Below, one piece after another: positions 17,499 through 25,454 of a stretch of DNA of 64,000 bases; the first letter of the stretch is position 1; each line of letters begins with the position of its first letter. A model generated the notes under the pieces. It was not told where the DNA came from. It saw nothing but the letters and a program-made list of their open reading frames with translations, and did no database searches. The DNA is taken from NCBI GenBank assembly GCA_014762635.1, contig JABURR010000094.1, positions 1 to 64,000 of the forward strand, given 5' to 3'. Both the position numbers and the translations under genes were made by a program. The stretch comes from Paracoccaceae bacterium (GTDB lineage Bacteria; Pseudomonadota; Alphaproteobacteria; Rhodobacterales; Rhodobacteraceae).

Positions 17499-18212
17499 AT
17501 GCAAAGACTGTTGCGCCTGATCTACCCGCCCACCTGCGTCAGTTGTGAGGCGCTGGTGGAAGAGGCGCGCGGCCTTTGCGGAGCCTGCTGGCGCGAAACC
17601 CCCTTCATCGCGGGGCTGGCCTGCGATCTTTGCGGCACGCCCCTGCCGGGTGAGGCTGGGGGCATTGAGCATTGCGACGATTGCCTGACCATTGCGCGAC
17701 CTTGGGCAAAGGGCAGGGCCGCGCTGCTTTACAAGGATAACGGCAGACGCGTCGTGCTGGCGCTGAAACATGGCGATCGGCTGGATCTTGCGATCCCGGC
17801 GGCGCGGTGGATGGCCGCGGCGGGGCGGCACATCCTGACACCCGGGGCGCTTCTGGTCCCGGTCCCGGTCCACTGGTTGCGCCTCGCGCGGCGGCGTTAC
17901 AACCAATCCGCCGTGCTTGCCCAGGCGTTGGCCCGCCAGACCGGGCTGAAGGTTCTGCCGGATGGGCTGGTCCGGACCCGCCGCACGCCGGTGCAGGACG
18001 GGATGGGGCGCGATGAGCGGTTCCGCAACCTGCAGGACGCGATCCAACCGCATCCCCGCCGTGCAAGGATACTGCAGGGGCGCGAGGTCATCCTGATCGA
18101 TGACGTGATGACCTCGGGCGCGACGCTGGCGGCAGCGACCGAGGCCGCCCATGCAGCCGGTGCAACCCGGGTATCCATGCTGGCACTGGCGCGCGTTGCG
18201 AAGGATGCCTAA
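17499..18212 (+). CDS. comF: ComF-family phosphoribosyltransferase-like protein
   Basis: 237 residues. The N-terminal zinc-ribbon-like region has paired cysteines (CVSC, CGAC, CDLC, CDDC in residues 13-68). The C-terminal type I PRTase fold carries the PRPP loop VILIDDVMTSGAT. Related proteins support DNA uptake in competent bacteria; in most Proteobacteria the biochemical role is not established. AAGGAGG at 17481-17487 supports ATG 17499. Probably the first gene of comF-grx-nitrilase-marR. Confidence 0.9.
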   Translation: MQRLLRLIYPPTCVSCEALVEEARGLCGACWRETPFIAGLACDLCGTPLPGEAGGIEHCDDCLTIARPWAKGRAALLYKDNGRRVVLALKHGDRLDLAIPAARWMAAAGRHILTPGALLVPVPVHWLRLARRRYNQSAVLAQALARQTGLKVLPDGLVRTRRTPVQDGMGRDERFRNLQDAIQPHPRRARILQGREVILIDDVMTSGATLAAATEAAHAAGATRVSMLALARVAKDA

Positions 18213-18249
18213 ATCCCTATAGTCCGTCGCGAGTTTTGGGAATCCTGCC

Positions 18250-18507
18250 ATGCAGCCTGTCGAAATCTACACCTCTCCGTTCTGCGGGTTCTGCCACGCG
18301 GCCAAGCGGCTGCTGTCCGGCAAGGGCGTCAGCTTCACCGAGATAGACGTCATGATGGAGCCGCAGAAACGGCAGGAGATGATGAGCCGCGCCCACGGCC
18401 GCCATACCGTGCCGCAGATCTTCATCGGGGAAACCCACGTGGGCGGCTGCGACGATCTCTATGCGCTCGAGCGGGCGGGCAAGCTCGACCCGCTTCTGGC
18501 TGGGTGA
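18250..18507 (+). CDS. grxC: glutaredoxin 3-type dithiol glutaredoxin
   Basis: 85 residues, a thioredoxin-fold glutaredoxin of GrxC size. The active site is CGFC (residues 12-15) in place of the usual CPYC. The cis-proline motif TVPQIFIG and the glutathione-binding GGCDDL are conserved. It reduces protein disulfides and glutathione mixed disulfides in the cytosol. It sits 37 bp after comF, with the nitrilase gene starting one base after its stop. Confidence 0.94.
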   Translation: MQPVEIYTSPFCGFCHAAKRLLSGKGVSFTEIDVMMEPQKRQEMMSRAHGRHTVPQIFIGETHVGGCDDLYALERAGKLDPLLAG

Positions 18508-18508
18508 G

Positions 18509-19339
18509 GTGCGGACCGGGCTCATACAACTCAGCGCCTCTGACGATCCCGGGGCCAATCTTCCGCTGACACTCCACTATGTGCGCCAGGCCGCGGCCCA
18601 TGGCGCGCGTTTCGTTCTGACGCCCGAAGTCACGAACTGCGTCTCGACCAGCCGCGAGCGTCAGAAGGAGGTGTTGGCCCGTGAAGAGGATGACATCACC
18701 CTTGCCGCGCTGCGCGCCGAGGCCGCGGCGCTGGACATCTGGATCCTGATCGGATCGCTTGCCCTGAAGACCGACGATCCGGACGGGCGTTTCGCCAACC
18801 GGTCCTTCCTGATCGCGCCCGATGGCTCGATCCGAGCGCGCTATGACAAGATCCACATGTTCGACGTGGAAATCGGCGAGGGCGAATCCTACCGGGAATC
18901 CGCGGGATACCGCCCCGGAACCCGGGCGGTTCTGGCCGAGACCGACTTCGCGAAGATCGGCATGACGATCTGCTACGACATCCGGTTTCCGCATCTCTAT
19001 CGCGCCTTGGCCAAGGCGGGGGCGCAGATCCTCACGGTGCCCTCGGCCTTTTCCCCGGTCACGGGTGCCGCCCATTGGGAGAGCCTGATTCGCGCCCGCG
19101 CCATCGAAACCGGCTGTTTCGTGCTTGCCCCGGCCCAGACCGGCACCCATCCCGCGACCGCCGGAAAGCCCCGCAAAACATACGGTCATGGCCTTGCCGT
19201 GTCCCCCTGGGGCGAGGTTCTGGCCGATAGCGGCGATATGCCCGGGGTCACTTTGGTTGATCTGACCCTCGGTGATGTGGATGATGCACGTATGCGCATA
19301 CCTTCCCTGACCCACGACCGCCCCTTCGAGGGCCCCTGA
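18509..19339 (+). CDS. nitrilase/omega-amidase family carbon-nitrogen hydrolase
   Basis: 276 residues with the complete nitrilase-superfamily triad: E40 in LTPE, K114 in RYDKIHMFD and C155 in TICYDIRFP. The Nit1/Nit2-like pattern suggests an amidase for small metabolites, such as deaminated glutathione or an omega-amide. The neighbouring glutaredoxin gene fits a glutathione-repair role, but this is inference. Start is GTG 18509, directly after the grxC stop; the open frame upstream lies inside grxC. Confidence 0.92.
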   Translation: MRTGLIQLSASDDPGANLPLTLHYVRQAAAHGARFVLTPEVTNCVSTSRERQKEVLAREEDDITLAALRAEAAALDIWILIGSLALKTDDPDGRFANRSFLIAPDGSIRARYDKIHMFDVEIGEGESYRESAGYRPGTRAVLAETDFAKIGMTICYDIRFPHLYRALAKAGAQILTVPSAFSPVTGAAHWESLIRARAIETGCFVLAPAQTGTHPATAGKPRKTYGHGLAVSPWGEVLADSGDMPGVTLVDLTLGDVDDARMRIPSLTHDRPFEGP

Positions 19340-19345
19340 TCTGAC

Positions 19346-19831
19346 ATGCAAGAATCCGACGAGAGCCTTGCCGTCGCCCTGTTCAGCGAAATCTTCATGG
19401 CAGACCAACTGGCCCGGACCCGCTTGGCCAAGGCCCTGCCCAAGGGGATGGAGTTGAGCCACTTCACGGTGCTCAACCAACTGGCACGCGGCAATCAGGA
19501 GAGGACCCCGGCGCAACTGGCCCGGACCCTGAACGTGACCCGCGGGGCAATGACCAACACGTTGAATCGTCTGGAATGGGCGGGCCATATCCACGTGCGC
19601 CCGGATTGGGACGACGCGCGCCGCAAGCTCGTTTCCATCAGCCCGGCCGGTCGTGCCGCCCGCGCCGCAGCGCTTGCCGCCGTGCTTCCGGTGGTGACCG
19701 AGGTTGTCCGGGCCATCGGCCAGGACCGGGCCAGGGCCGTCCTGCCGATCCTGCGCGAGATGCGCCTTGGCCTAACCCCGACGGATGCTCGCCGTGACAT
19801 AGTTGACCGAAAGGTCTTTGTCCGAGAGTGA
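19346..19831 (+). CDS. MarR-family transcriptional regulator
   Basis: A 161-residue winged-helix regulator. The recognition region is [27 protein letters not shown] followed by the wing [22 protein letters not shown], typical of MarR. It acts as a dimer on DNA; ligand and targets are unknown. It begins six bases after the nitrilase stop, so it may autoregulate that operon. Its last 60 bp overlap the end of the convergent ubiG, an unusually long convergent overlap. Confidence 0.9.
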   Translation: MQESDESLAVALFSEIFMADQLARTRLAKALPKGMELSHFTVLNQLARGNQERTPAQLARTLNVTRGAMTNTLNRLEWAGHIHVRPDWDDARRKLVSISPAGRAARAAALAAVLPVVTEVVRAIGQDRARAVLPILREMRLGLTPTDARRDIVDRKVFVRE

Positions 19832-20518
19832 CCAGTTCCAGGTCACCGGGTTGAACACGAAACCCTTGCGGTCCACCGGATCGAGCCCGGCCCTGGAAAT
19901 CAGCGAAAACAATTCGTCGGGCGTGATGAATTTCGACCATTCGTGGGTGCCCTTGGGCAGCCAGCGCATCACGAATTCCGCGCCCACGATGGCCATCATG
20001 AAGCTTTTCGGGTTCCGGTTGATCGTCGAGCAGACCATCAGCCCGCCGGATTTCAACAGGTCATGGCAGGCCCGCAGATAGGCGGGCGGGTCCGAGACAT
20101 GCTCGACCACTTCCATGTTCAACACCACGTCGAACTGTTCGCCCGCCTCGGCCATCGCCTCGGCGGTGGTGTGGCGATAGTCGATCTGAAGGCCCGACTG
20201 CTCGGCGTGAACGCGGGCAACCGGAATGTTGCGCTCGGCGGCATCAGCCCCCACCACGGTGGCGCCAAGCCGCGCCATGGGTTCGCTCAGCAGTCCGCCA
20301 CCGCAGCCGATATCGAGGATCCTGAGCCCCTCGAACGGCATCGGCGCTGTCAGGTCCCGTCCGAATTCCGCGGCGATCTGGCTGGAGATATAGTCCAGAC
20401 GGCAGGGGTTGAGCATGTGCAACGGCTTGAATTTGCCGTTCGGATCCCACCATTCGGCGGCCATGGCTTCGAATTTGGCGATTTCTGCCGGATCGACGGT
20501 TGTCTCGCTGGTTTGCAT
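19772..20518 (-). CDS. ubiG: bifunctional demethylubiquinol / 2-polyprenyl-6-hydroxyphenol methyltransferase
   Basis: 248 residues. It performs both O-methylations of ubiquinone biosynthesis. The N-terminus has the family signature [22 protein letters not shown] motif I is [20 protein letters not shown], and [13 protein letters not shown] and INRNPKSF follow as in UbiG. Convergent with marR (60-bp overlap) and divergent from the prolyl aminopeptidase gene. Confidence 0.95.
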   Translation of the reverse strand: MQTSETTVDPAEIAKFEAMAAEWWDPNGKFKPLHMLNPCRLDYISSQIAAEFGRDLTAPMPFEGLRILDIGCGGGLLSEPMARLGATVVGADAAERNIPVARVHAEQSGLQIDYRHTTAEAMAEAGEQFDVVLNMEVVEHVSDPPAYLRACHDLLKSGGLMVCSTINRNPKSFMMAIVGAEFVMRWLPKGTHEWSKFITPDELFSLISRAGLDPVDRKGFVFNPVTWNWSLSDKDLSVNYVTASIRRG

Positions 20519-20586
20519 CGAGGGAATCCCGTTATCATTGCTTCTGCCCCATGGCGGGGCGGTTTGAGCCGATATATAGAGCGAAT

Positions 20587-21561
20587 ATGGACAAGTTCGC
20601 AGGACATAAGAGCGCAGCGCAATTTCTCTACCCGCCCATCGACCCCTTCGACCAGCGCATGATGGACGTGGGCGACGGGCACCGCATCTATGTGGAGCAA
20701 TGCGGCAACCCGCAAGGCCAACCCGTCGTTGTTCTGCACGGTGGGCCGGGGGGTGGGTGTTCGCCGGCGATGCGGCGGTATTTCGACCCGAGCCGCTGGC
20801 GGATCGTCCTGTTTGACCAGCGCGGCTGTGGGCGTTCGCGGCCCCATGCGAGCGTGGAGAACAACACCACCTGGCATCTTGTGGCGGATATCGAGAAGAT
20901 CCGCGCGGCGCTGGGCATCTCGCAATGGGGTGTCTTCGGCGGAAGTTGGGGCGCGACGCTGGCGCTGATCTATGCCCAGGCCCACCCCGAGGCGGTGCGC
21001 AACCTGACCCTGCGCGGCGTCTTCCTGATGACCCGGGCCGAGCTTGACTGGTTCTACGGCGGTGGCGCGGGGCAGTTCTGGCCCGACGTCTGGTCGCGGT
21101 TCGAGGGGATCATCCCAGAAGACGAGCGCCACGACCTGATCGCGGCCTATCACCGGCGGCTGTTCTCGGGCGATGTGTCACTTGAAACTCGCTACGCAAG
21201 AGCTTGGGCTTCCTGGGAAAATACCCTTGCCTCGATCGACAACGACGGCCCCGGCGGAGACAGCCCGGCGGAATATGCCCGCGCCTTTGCCCGGCTGGAA
21301 AACCACTATTTCTCCAACGCCGGGTTCCTTCAGGAGGACGGCCAGATCCTGAAGAACATGGACCGGATCGCCCGGATCCCGGGCTATATCGTGCAGGGCC
21401 GGTATGATATGATCTGTCCGCCGGTCTCGGCCCACCGGCTGCACACGGCCTGGCCCGCCTCGCAACTGAGGATGGTCCCCCGCGCGGGACATGCGCTTTC
21501 CGAACCCGGGATCAGCGCCGAGCTGGTGCGGATCACCGACCGGTTCGCCCGCAATTTGTGA
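20587..21561 (+). CDS. pip: proline iminopeptidase (prolyl aminopeptidase, S33)
   Basis: 324 residues, alpha/beta hydrolase. The oxyanion motif [10 protein letters not shown] is followed by [13 protein letters not shown], typical of S33 prolyl aminopeptidases. The nucleophile serine is in [10 protein letters not shown]; the late aspartate (QGRYDMICP) and histidine (RAGHALSEP) complete the triad. It removes N-terminal proline from peptides in the cytosol. The start at 20587 was chosen over 20500 because the family begins near this point ([16 protein letters not shown]). The composite repeat lies just after its stop. Confidence 0.93.
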   Translation: MDKFAGHKSAAQFLYPPIDPFDQRMMDVGDGHRIYVEQCGNPQGQPVVVLHGGPGGGCSPAMRRYFDPSRWRIVLFDQRGCGRSRPHASVENNTTWHLVADIEKIRAALGISQWGVFGGSWGATLALIYAQAHPEAVRNLTLRGVFLMTRAELDWFYGGGAGQFWPDVWSRFEGIIPEDERHDLIAAYHRRLFSGDVSLETRYARAWASWENTLASIDNDGPGGDSPAEYARAFARLENHYFSNAGFLQEDGQILKNMDRIARIPGYIVQGRYDMICPPVSAHRLHTAWPASQLRMVPRAGHALSEPGISAELVRITDRFARNL

Positions 21562-21610
21562 CCGCGCGGCGAATCAGGGGTTAACCTTCTGAAATCCTGA
21601 GTTTTTCCAA

Positions 21611-21654
21611 ATCGGAAAATTATCGGAATTCTATCGGGTTTTCATCGGACTTTT
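21611..21654 (+). repeat. four phased ATCGG units (11-bp period), copy 1
   Basis: ATCGG occurs at 21611, 21622, 21633 and 21644, each exactly 11 bp apart, with A/T-rich spacers. The same four-unit array with the same period is present on the other strand at 50986-51029, and the core of both reads ATCGGAATTCTATCGG. This is intergenic, between pip and the 3' end of the convergent small gene. Confidence 0.85.
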
Positions 21655-21713
21655 GCACAGGCCCCGGGAGCCGCTTATTGCGGTTAACGGGGTGGTAGGT
21701 GGTGGGAGGGGGT

Positions 21714-21742
21714 GCCGGGCTGAAGCCCGGCCTACGGCGGGT
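21714..21742 (+). repeat. 29-bp palindrome-plus-tail repeat, copy 1
   Basis: Stem GCCGGGC (21714-21720), loop TGAA, stem GCCCGGC (21725-21731), then tail CTACGGCGGGT. An identical 29-bp copy lies inverted at 50904-50932. There is no T run after it, so it is not a simple terminator. It follows the phased ATCGG array by about 100 bp in both copies. Confidence 0.85.
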
Positions 21743-21790
21743 GTTGGGGTTCGCCGAAGATCAGGTTGCCTGTTGCTGGTGCGGTGGCGT

Positions 21791-22102
21791 CTAATCGTCT
21801 TTCCCATCGGCAAACAAATCAAGGTCCCGTTTCATCAGCTCACCGTCGACAAGCAAGGTAATGACGTGGTCAGCATAGATGGCCAGTTCGCGCCCATCAG
21901 GCAGGTTGATGCTGAGGTAGGGTGTGTCGTCTATCCACTTCATGCCCGCCTTCAAGCCAGCCTTCTGAAATGTCTCACCGATGTGCTCGAGCTTTGCCTT
22001 CGACAGCTGACCGAAGACGGCCTCAAGATCCATATAGATGTCTACCCAATCATCCTCCGACAGGTCCGGGATGTTTGCCTTAACGAGGTCGTCCAACTGC
22101 AT
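21791..22102 (-). CDS. small acidic protein of unknown function
   Basis: A 103-residue protein starting MQLDDLVKANIPDLSEDDWVD that I do not recognise. It is strongly acidic with helical N-terminal half and a C-terminal part of alternating strands (YLSINLPDGRELAIYADHVITLLVDGEL). It has no signal peptide or cysteines. The frame is open up to 22258, but the upstream part lacks acidic/helical character and a better start, so 22102 is preferred. It is isolated between the composite repeat and asd. It could be an immunity-like or regulatory protein, but nothing in the sequence proves it. Confidence 0.6.
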   Translation of the reverse strand: MQLDDLVKANIPDLSEDDWVDIYMDLEAVFGQLSKAKLEHIGETFQKAGLKAGMKWIDDTPYLSINLPDGRELAIYADHVITLLVDGELMKRDLDLFADGKDD

Positions 22103-22345
22103 CCCTGGTCTCCGTGCCCCTGCCTTGGCCGTCGTCGCGGCTTGGACCAACGAAGCCGGAACCTCTGTGCCGTGCAAGTGCCGAGTTCCATGTGAGCCGG
22201 AGAGCCACCCCCCACGCGCATGGCGGGTTTGACGGAAAACGGGGAAACATTCCGGCAACTTGGGCGTTGGGCCTCACAAACCTGCTTTTGCTGGCGCGGG
22301 GCATGCGATATGACCCCGCCTGAATTGAGACCAAGGAGAGCCGAT

Positions 22346-23368
22346 ATGGGCTACAAAGTCGTCGTTGCGGGCGCCACGGGCAACGTGGGCCGTGAAATGC
22401 TGAACATCCTCGCCGAGCGCGAGTTCCCGGTGGACGAGATCGCGGTGCTGGCCAGCCGCAAATCGCTCGGCACCGAGGTCAGCTTCGGTGACAAGACGCT
22501 CAAGACCCAGGACCTCGACACGTTCGATTTCACCGGCTGGGACATGGCGCTCTTTGCCATCGGCTCGGACGCGACCAAGACCTATGCGCCCAAGGCCGCC
22601 AAGGCGGGCTGCATCGTGATCGACAACTCGTCGCTCTATCGCTACGACCCGCAAGTTCCGCTGATCGTGCCGGAAGTGAACGCTGATGCGATCGAGGGCT
22701 ACAAGAACAAGAACATCATCGCCAACCCGAACTGCTCGACCGCGCAGATGGTGGTGGCGCTGAAGCCGCTGCATGACCGCGCCAAGATCAAGCGCGTGGT
22801 GGTGTCGACCTACCAGTCGGTGTCCGGCTCGGGCAAGGCGGCCATCGACGAGCTGTGGGACCAGACCAAGGGCATGTACGTGCCGGGCCAGGAAGTGGAG
22901 CCCAGCGTCTATCCCAAGCAGATCGCCTTCAACGTCATCCCGCATATCGACGTCTTCCTCGAGGATGGCTCGACCAAGGAAGAGTGGAAGATGGTGGCGG
23001 AAACGAAGAAGATCGTGGACCCCTCGATCAAGGTGACGGCGACCTGCGTGCGCGTGCCGGTCTTCGTGGGCCATTCGGAATCGATCAACATTGAGTTCGA
23101 GGAATTCCTGGACGAGGACGAGGCCCGCGACATCCTGCGCGAGGCCCCCGGCATCATGGTCGTCGACAAGCGCGAGGCCGGTGGCTACGTGACCCCGGTG
23201 GAATGCGTGGGCGAGTTCGCCACCTACATCAGCCGGATCCGCCAGGACTCGACCATCGAGAACGGGCTGAACCTCTGGTGCGTGAGCGACAACCTCCGCA
23301 AGGGCGCGGCCCTGAACGCGGTGCAGATCGCCGAAGTGCTGGGGCAGCGGGTTCTGAAGAAGGGCTGA
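22346..23368 (+). CDS. asd: aspartate-semialdehyde dehydrogenase
   Basis: 340 residues, NADPH-dependent reduction of aspartyl phosphate to the semialdehyde on the lysine/threonine/methionine and diaminopimelate pathway. Signatures: GATGNVGREML at the nucleotide-binding N-terminus, SNSSLYRYDP-type loop (here DNSSLYRYDP), the active-site cysteine in NPNCSTAQMVVAL, and GHSESINIEFEE. AAGGAG at 22333-22338 supports ATG 22346. Fragments of a second, decayed copy lie downstream at about 23940-24077. Confidence 0.96.
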   Translation: MGYKVVVAGATGNVGREMLNILAEREFPVDEIAVLASRKSLGTEVSFGDKTLKTQDLDTFDFTGWDMALFAIGSDATKTYAPKAAKAGCIVIDNSSLYRYDPQVPLIVPEVNADAIEGYKNKNIIANPNCSTAQMVVALKPLHDRAKIKRVVVSTYQSVSGSGKAAIDELWDQTKGMYVPGQEVEPSVYPKQIAFNVIPHIDVFLEDGSTKEEWKMVAETKKIVDPSIKVTATCVRVPVFVGHSESINIEFEEFLDEDEARDILREAPGIMVVDKREAGGYVTPVECVGEFATYISRIRQDSTIENGLNLWCVSDNLRKGAALNAVQIAEVLGQRVLKKG

Positions 23369-23393
23369 GGCCGAAAAAAGTTTTCTTGGATTT

Positions 23394-23425
23394 GGGCGCC
23401 TTGCAGGACGGGGCGCCCATTTTTT
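23394..23425 (+). terminator. rho-independent terminator after asd
   Basis: Inverted arms GGGCGCC (23394-23400) and GGCGCCC (23412-23418) followed after one base by six T. It is 26 bp downstream of the asd stop. Confidence 0.8.
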
Positions 23426-23503
23426 GGTCAGAATAAAAACTCCATTGTTGACGGAATCGCACAAATCCGCGACTGTAAATTCACGACGTGGAGTGTGAGT
23501 AAA

Positions 23504-23782
23504 ATGTTTAACGAGTTGTTCCGCCAGTTTGCGCGGCTGTTGGGCCGTGACCTTCCCCTAGATACCTATATCAGCCGCCGTGGTGCCGATGGGCGCGACC
23601 GCCTGTCCCAGTCGGAAATTGCGACGCTGTTCCAATCCGACCTGCGCCATGAGACGGTGCGGTTCCGGAAACGCTCGGAGCGGCGCCGGGTGGAAAACGG
23701 TAATGCGTCGTTCGACGACAACGTCCCCTTCCTGCTGGTGACGACGGCCAGCTCTCCCTTGAAAGCGGCGGTCATTTCGTAA
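23504..23782 (+). CDS. small protein of unknown function, copy A of a tandem duplicated family
   Basis: 92 residues, starting MFNELFRQFARLLGRD. It has a basic, arginine-rich middle (GADGRDRLSQSEIATLFQSD then VRFRKRSERRR) and a C-terminal LLVTTASSPLKAA. I do not recognise the family. The gene at 24297 encodes a clear paralog, more than half identical by eye. GGAG ten bases before ATG 23504 is shared by both copies. An in-frame GTG at 23495 would add three residues. The TTGACG at 23448-23453 resembles a -35 element, and the matching position in copy B reads TTGACC. Followed by its own terminator. Confidence 0.75.
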   Translation: MFNELFRQFARLLGRDLPLDTYISRRGADGRDRLSQSEIATLFQSDLRHETVRFRKRSERRRVENGNASFDDNVPFLLVTTASSPLKAAVIS

Positions 23783-23821
23783 GGCCAAGCGGCCCCGAGC
23801 GACTCGTCACGCATCATCTCT

Positions 23822-23852
23822 GACCCGAGCCGGAGCCCCGGCTTGGGTTTTT
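23822..23852 (+). terminator. terminator of small gene A
   Basis: GC-rich hairpin ACCCGAGCCGG / CCGGCTTGGGT with a short loop, followed by five T. A homologous hairpin follows copy B at 24612-24644, including the shared CCGGAGCCCCGG centre. Confidence 0.75.
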
Positions 23853-23939
23853 CGCGTTGCCTTACCGGGCCGTTCCGGAAGGCGTCGGGGGGTAGTGCCG
23901 CGATGCAAGAGCCCGCCCACGCCATTGTCGGCCCAGGGG

Positions 23940-24077
23940 CCGTGCAGCCGCGCTGTGGTGGCCGCTGAAGACCCTGCATGACCGCGCGCAGACCAAGCGC
24001 GAACCGATCTTCGTGGCGGGTCGGAATCGATGAAAGCCGAGAACAGTCTGAACGTCTGGCGCGTGAGAAAAAATCCT
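23940..24077 (+). pseudogene. decayed fragments of a second asd copy
   Basis: Three blocks match separated parts of asd by eye. CTGCATGACCGCGC at 23974 onward matches asd around 22769. TCTTCGTGG...TCGGAATCGAT at about 24008-24031 matches asd 23060-23084. GAGAACAG/GTCTGAACGTCTGGCGCGTGAG at about 24039-24066 matches asd 23258-23286. The blocks keep their order, but the intervening sequence is deleted and no frame remains open. The remnant sits upstream of small gene B just as asd sits upstream of small gene A, so an ancestral tandem duplication of asd plus the small gene is the simplest reading. The flanking 23783-23939 holds only the terminator and unassigned sequence. Confidence 0.75.
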
Positions 24078-24160
24078 CGAAATGCGGGGATTTGAACGAT
24101 GTTCAAGCCATCGAATTGGTGGTATGGCGTTTTTTTTGAAGAAAATTCCAAAAAAAATAT

Positions 24161-24181
24161 CTAAGTATTTTAAATACTTAG
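24161..24181. repeat. perfect A/T-rich palindrome
   Basis: Arms CTAAGTATTT and AAATACTTAG with a single central base. It lies in a strongly A/T-rich patch (about 24120-24240) unlike the GC-rich surroundings, 18 bp before the second palindrome at 24199. Confidence 0.8.
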
Positions 24182-24198
24182 CGCCATTTTTCACCTAA

Positions 24199-24230
24199 TT
24201 TTTGGTATACCAGATATGGTATACCAAAAA
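24199..24230. promoter_or_regulatory. paired TGGTATACCA sites inside a perfect 14-bp inverted repeat
   Basis: Two copies of the 10-bp palindrome TGGTATACCA (24203-24212 and 24217-24226) separated by GATA and flanked by T5 and A5, so the whole is a perfect 14-bp-arm inverted repeat. TGGTATACCA resembles operators of GntR/FadR-type regulators. It lies 8 bp before the -35-like TTGACC and about 67 bp before the start of small gene B. It could instead be a terminator for the asd remnant, since T5 flanks it on both strands. Confidence 0.6.
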
Positions 24231-24296
24231 GCGCATATTGACCGAATCGGGTTTGCGCGAGACATTCATCCCCAGTTTTTGTGGAGAATTGATCTG

Positions 24297-24572
24297 ATGT
24301 TTGACGAGTTCCTTCAACGCTGTGTGCGTCTCTTGGGCCGGGAAATTCCCGAGGATACCGAAACAAGCCGCTGTGGTGCCGATGGGCGGGAACGCCTGAG
24401 CAAGACCGAGGTGGTGAGCCTGTTTCAATCTGATCTTCGATATGAAAACGTGAGATTCCGCAAGCGATCGGAGTGGCGGGAGGGAAACGGTGATACGTCG
24501 CTCGACGATAATGCCACGTACCTGCTGGTGGCGACGGCCAGCTCCCCCCTCAACGCGTCGGCTGCTGCCTAG
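24297..24572 (+). CDS. small protein of unknown function, copy B of a tandem duplicated family
   Basis: 91 residues beginning MFDEFLQRCVRLLGRE; paralog of the gene at 23504. Nearly invariant blocks are GADGR-RLS, LFQSDLR, VRFRKRSE, DDN and TASSPL. The arginine-rich middle suggests nucleic-acid or acidic-partner binding, but this is a guess. The start at 24297 matches copy A in sequence and in SD spacing (GGAG ten bases upstream). An upstream in-frame start at 24216 would lie inside the palindrome. Unlike copy A, it has a strong double palindrome in its upstream region. Confidence 0.75.
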   Translation: MFDEFLQRCVRLLGREIPEDTETSRCGADGRERLSKTEVVSLFQSDLRYENVRFRKRSEWREGNGDTSLDDNATYLLVATASSPLNASAAA

Positions 24573-24611
24573 GGCCCGGCGGCCCTGATCGACACGCCGC
24601 GCACCATCCAA

Positions 24612-24644
24612 AACCCGCGCCGGAGCCCCGGCCCGGGTTTTTTT
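24612..24644 (+). terminator. terminator of small gene B
   Basis: AACCCGCGCCGG / CCGGCCCGGGTT hairpin followed by five or more T; homologous to the terminator after small gene A. Confidence 0.78.
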
Positions 24645-24661
24645 GTGGCCTCGCCGTCGAA

Positions 24662-25312
24662 CTAGACCGACACGAAGCCCTCGCGCGTGGGATCGAAATA
24701 TTGCAGGCTGCCCTCGCCGATATCGGTCCAGAGCCCATGCAGTGCCAAGGTCTCGGCTTCCACCGCGTCGCGGACGAAAGGGAAGCTCATCAGGTTTTCC
24801 AGCGAAATCAGAACCGCCTGCTGTTCCAGCGCGTGGCTGCGTTCGCCGATGTCCTGGATGCCTTTCACGCGCTCATAGCCCGGACGCAGGATGTCCATCC
24901 AGCGCCCGACGAAGCTGGTCTTCTCGTCCAGTTGCGGCGCCTTTCCCTCGCACATGTCCTGACAGCCCTGCACGCCCCCGCATTTCGAATGGCCCAGAAC
25001 GATCACATGGGCGACCTTGAGCGCATTCACCGCGTATTCCACCGCGGCCGAAGTGCCGTGCTGGGCGCCATCGGGTTCGTAGGGCGGCACAAGGTTGGCG
25101 ATGTTGCGGTGAATGAAGAATTCCCCGGGGTCCGCCGCGAACAACGAGGTGACGTGAACACGGGAATCGCAGCACGAGATCACCATCGCGCGCGGACGCT
25201 GCCCTTCCTCTGCCAGTTTCCGGTACCACGCCTTGTTCTCATCATAGGTCGTGGCTTTCCAGCCCTGGTATCGTTTCGACAGAAACGCCGGAAGAGGCTT
25301 GGCGTGGTCCAT
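24662..25312 (-). CDS. beta-class carbonic anhydrase
   Basis: 216 residues. It interconverts CO2 and bicarbonate. The zinc ligands and catalytic dyad are in SCCDSRVH (C48, D49, R51), and HSKCGG supplies the histidine and second cysteine. The overall length and the LVPPYEPDGAQHGTSAAVEYAV core fit bacterial beta-carbonic anhydrases. Convergent with small gene B and divergent from the gene at 25455. Confidence 0.95.
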   Translation of the reverse strand: MDHAKPLPAFLSKRYQGWKATTYDENKAWYRKLAEEGQRPRAMVISCCDSRVHVTSLFAADPGEFFIHRNIANLVPPYEPDGAQHGTSAAVEYAVNALKVAHVIVLGHSKCGGVQGCQDMCEGKAPQLDEKTSFVGRWMDILRPGYERVKGIQDIGERSHALEQQAVLISLENLMSFPFVRDAVEAETLALHGLWTDIGEGSLQYFDPTREGFVSV

Positions 25313-25454
25313 TGTTCACTCCTGGTTGCCCTGCCGGGCTTTTGCTCGGGTTTCGTCACAAATCGAACGAGTTTCGGAAAAAGTTTCAACCATTTCTTCA
25401 GTTATCCAACTCGATAAGGCACGGAAAGCGCCAAGTGTGCGAAGGGACAGATTG

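Noticed and set aside
17454-18251. N-terminal extension of the methyltransferase-like gene to 18251
   Set aside because: The extra region is antisense to comF and is not methyltransferase-like; MTTPPELTDRAAL at 17453 is the natural start.
21714-21742. The GCCGGGC/GCCCGGC palindrome as a terminator of pip
   Set aside because: No T run follows, it lies 150 bp from the stop, and the identical unit elsewhere shows it is a dispersed repeat.
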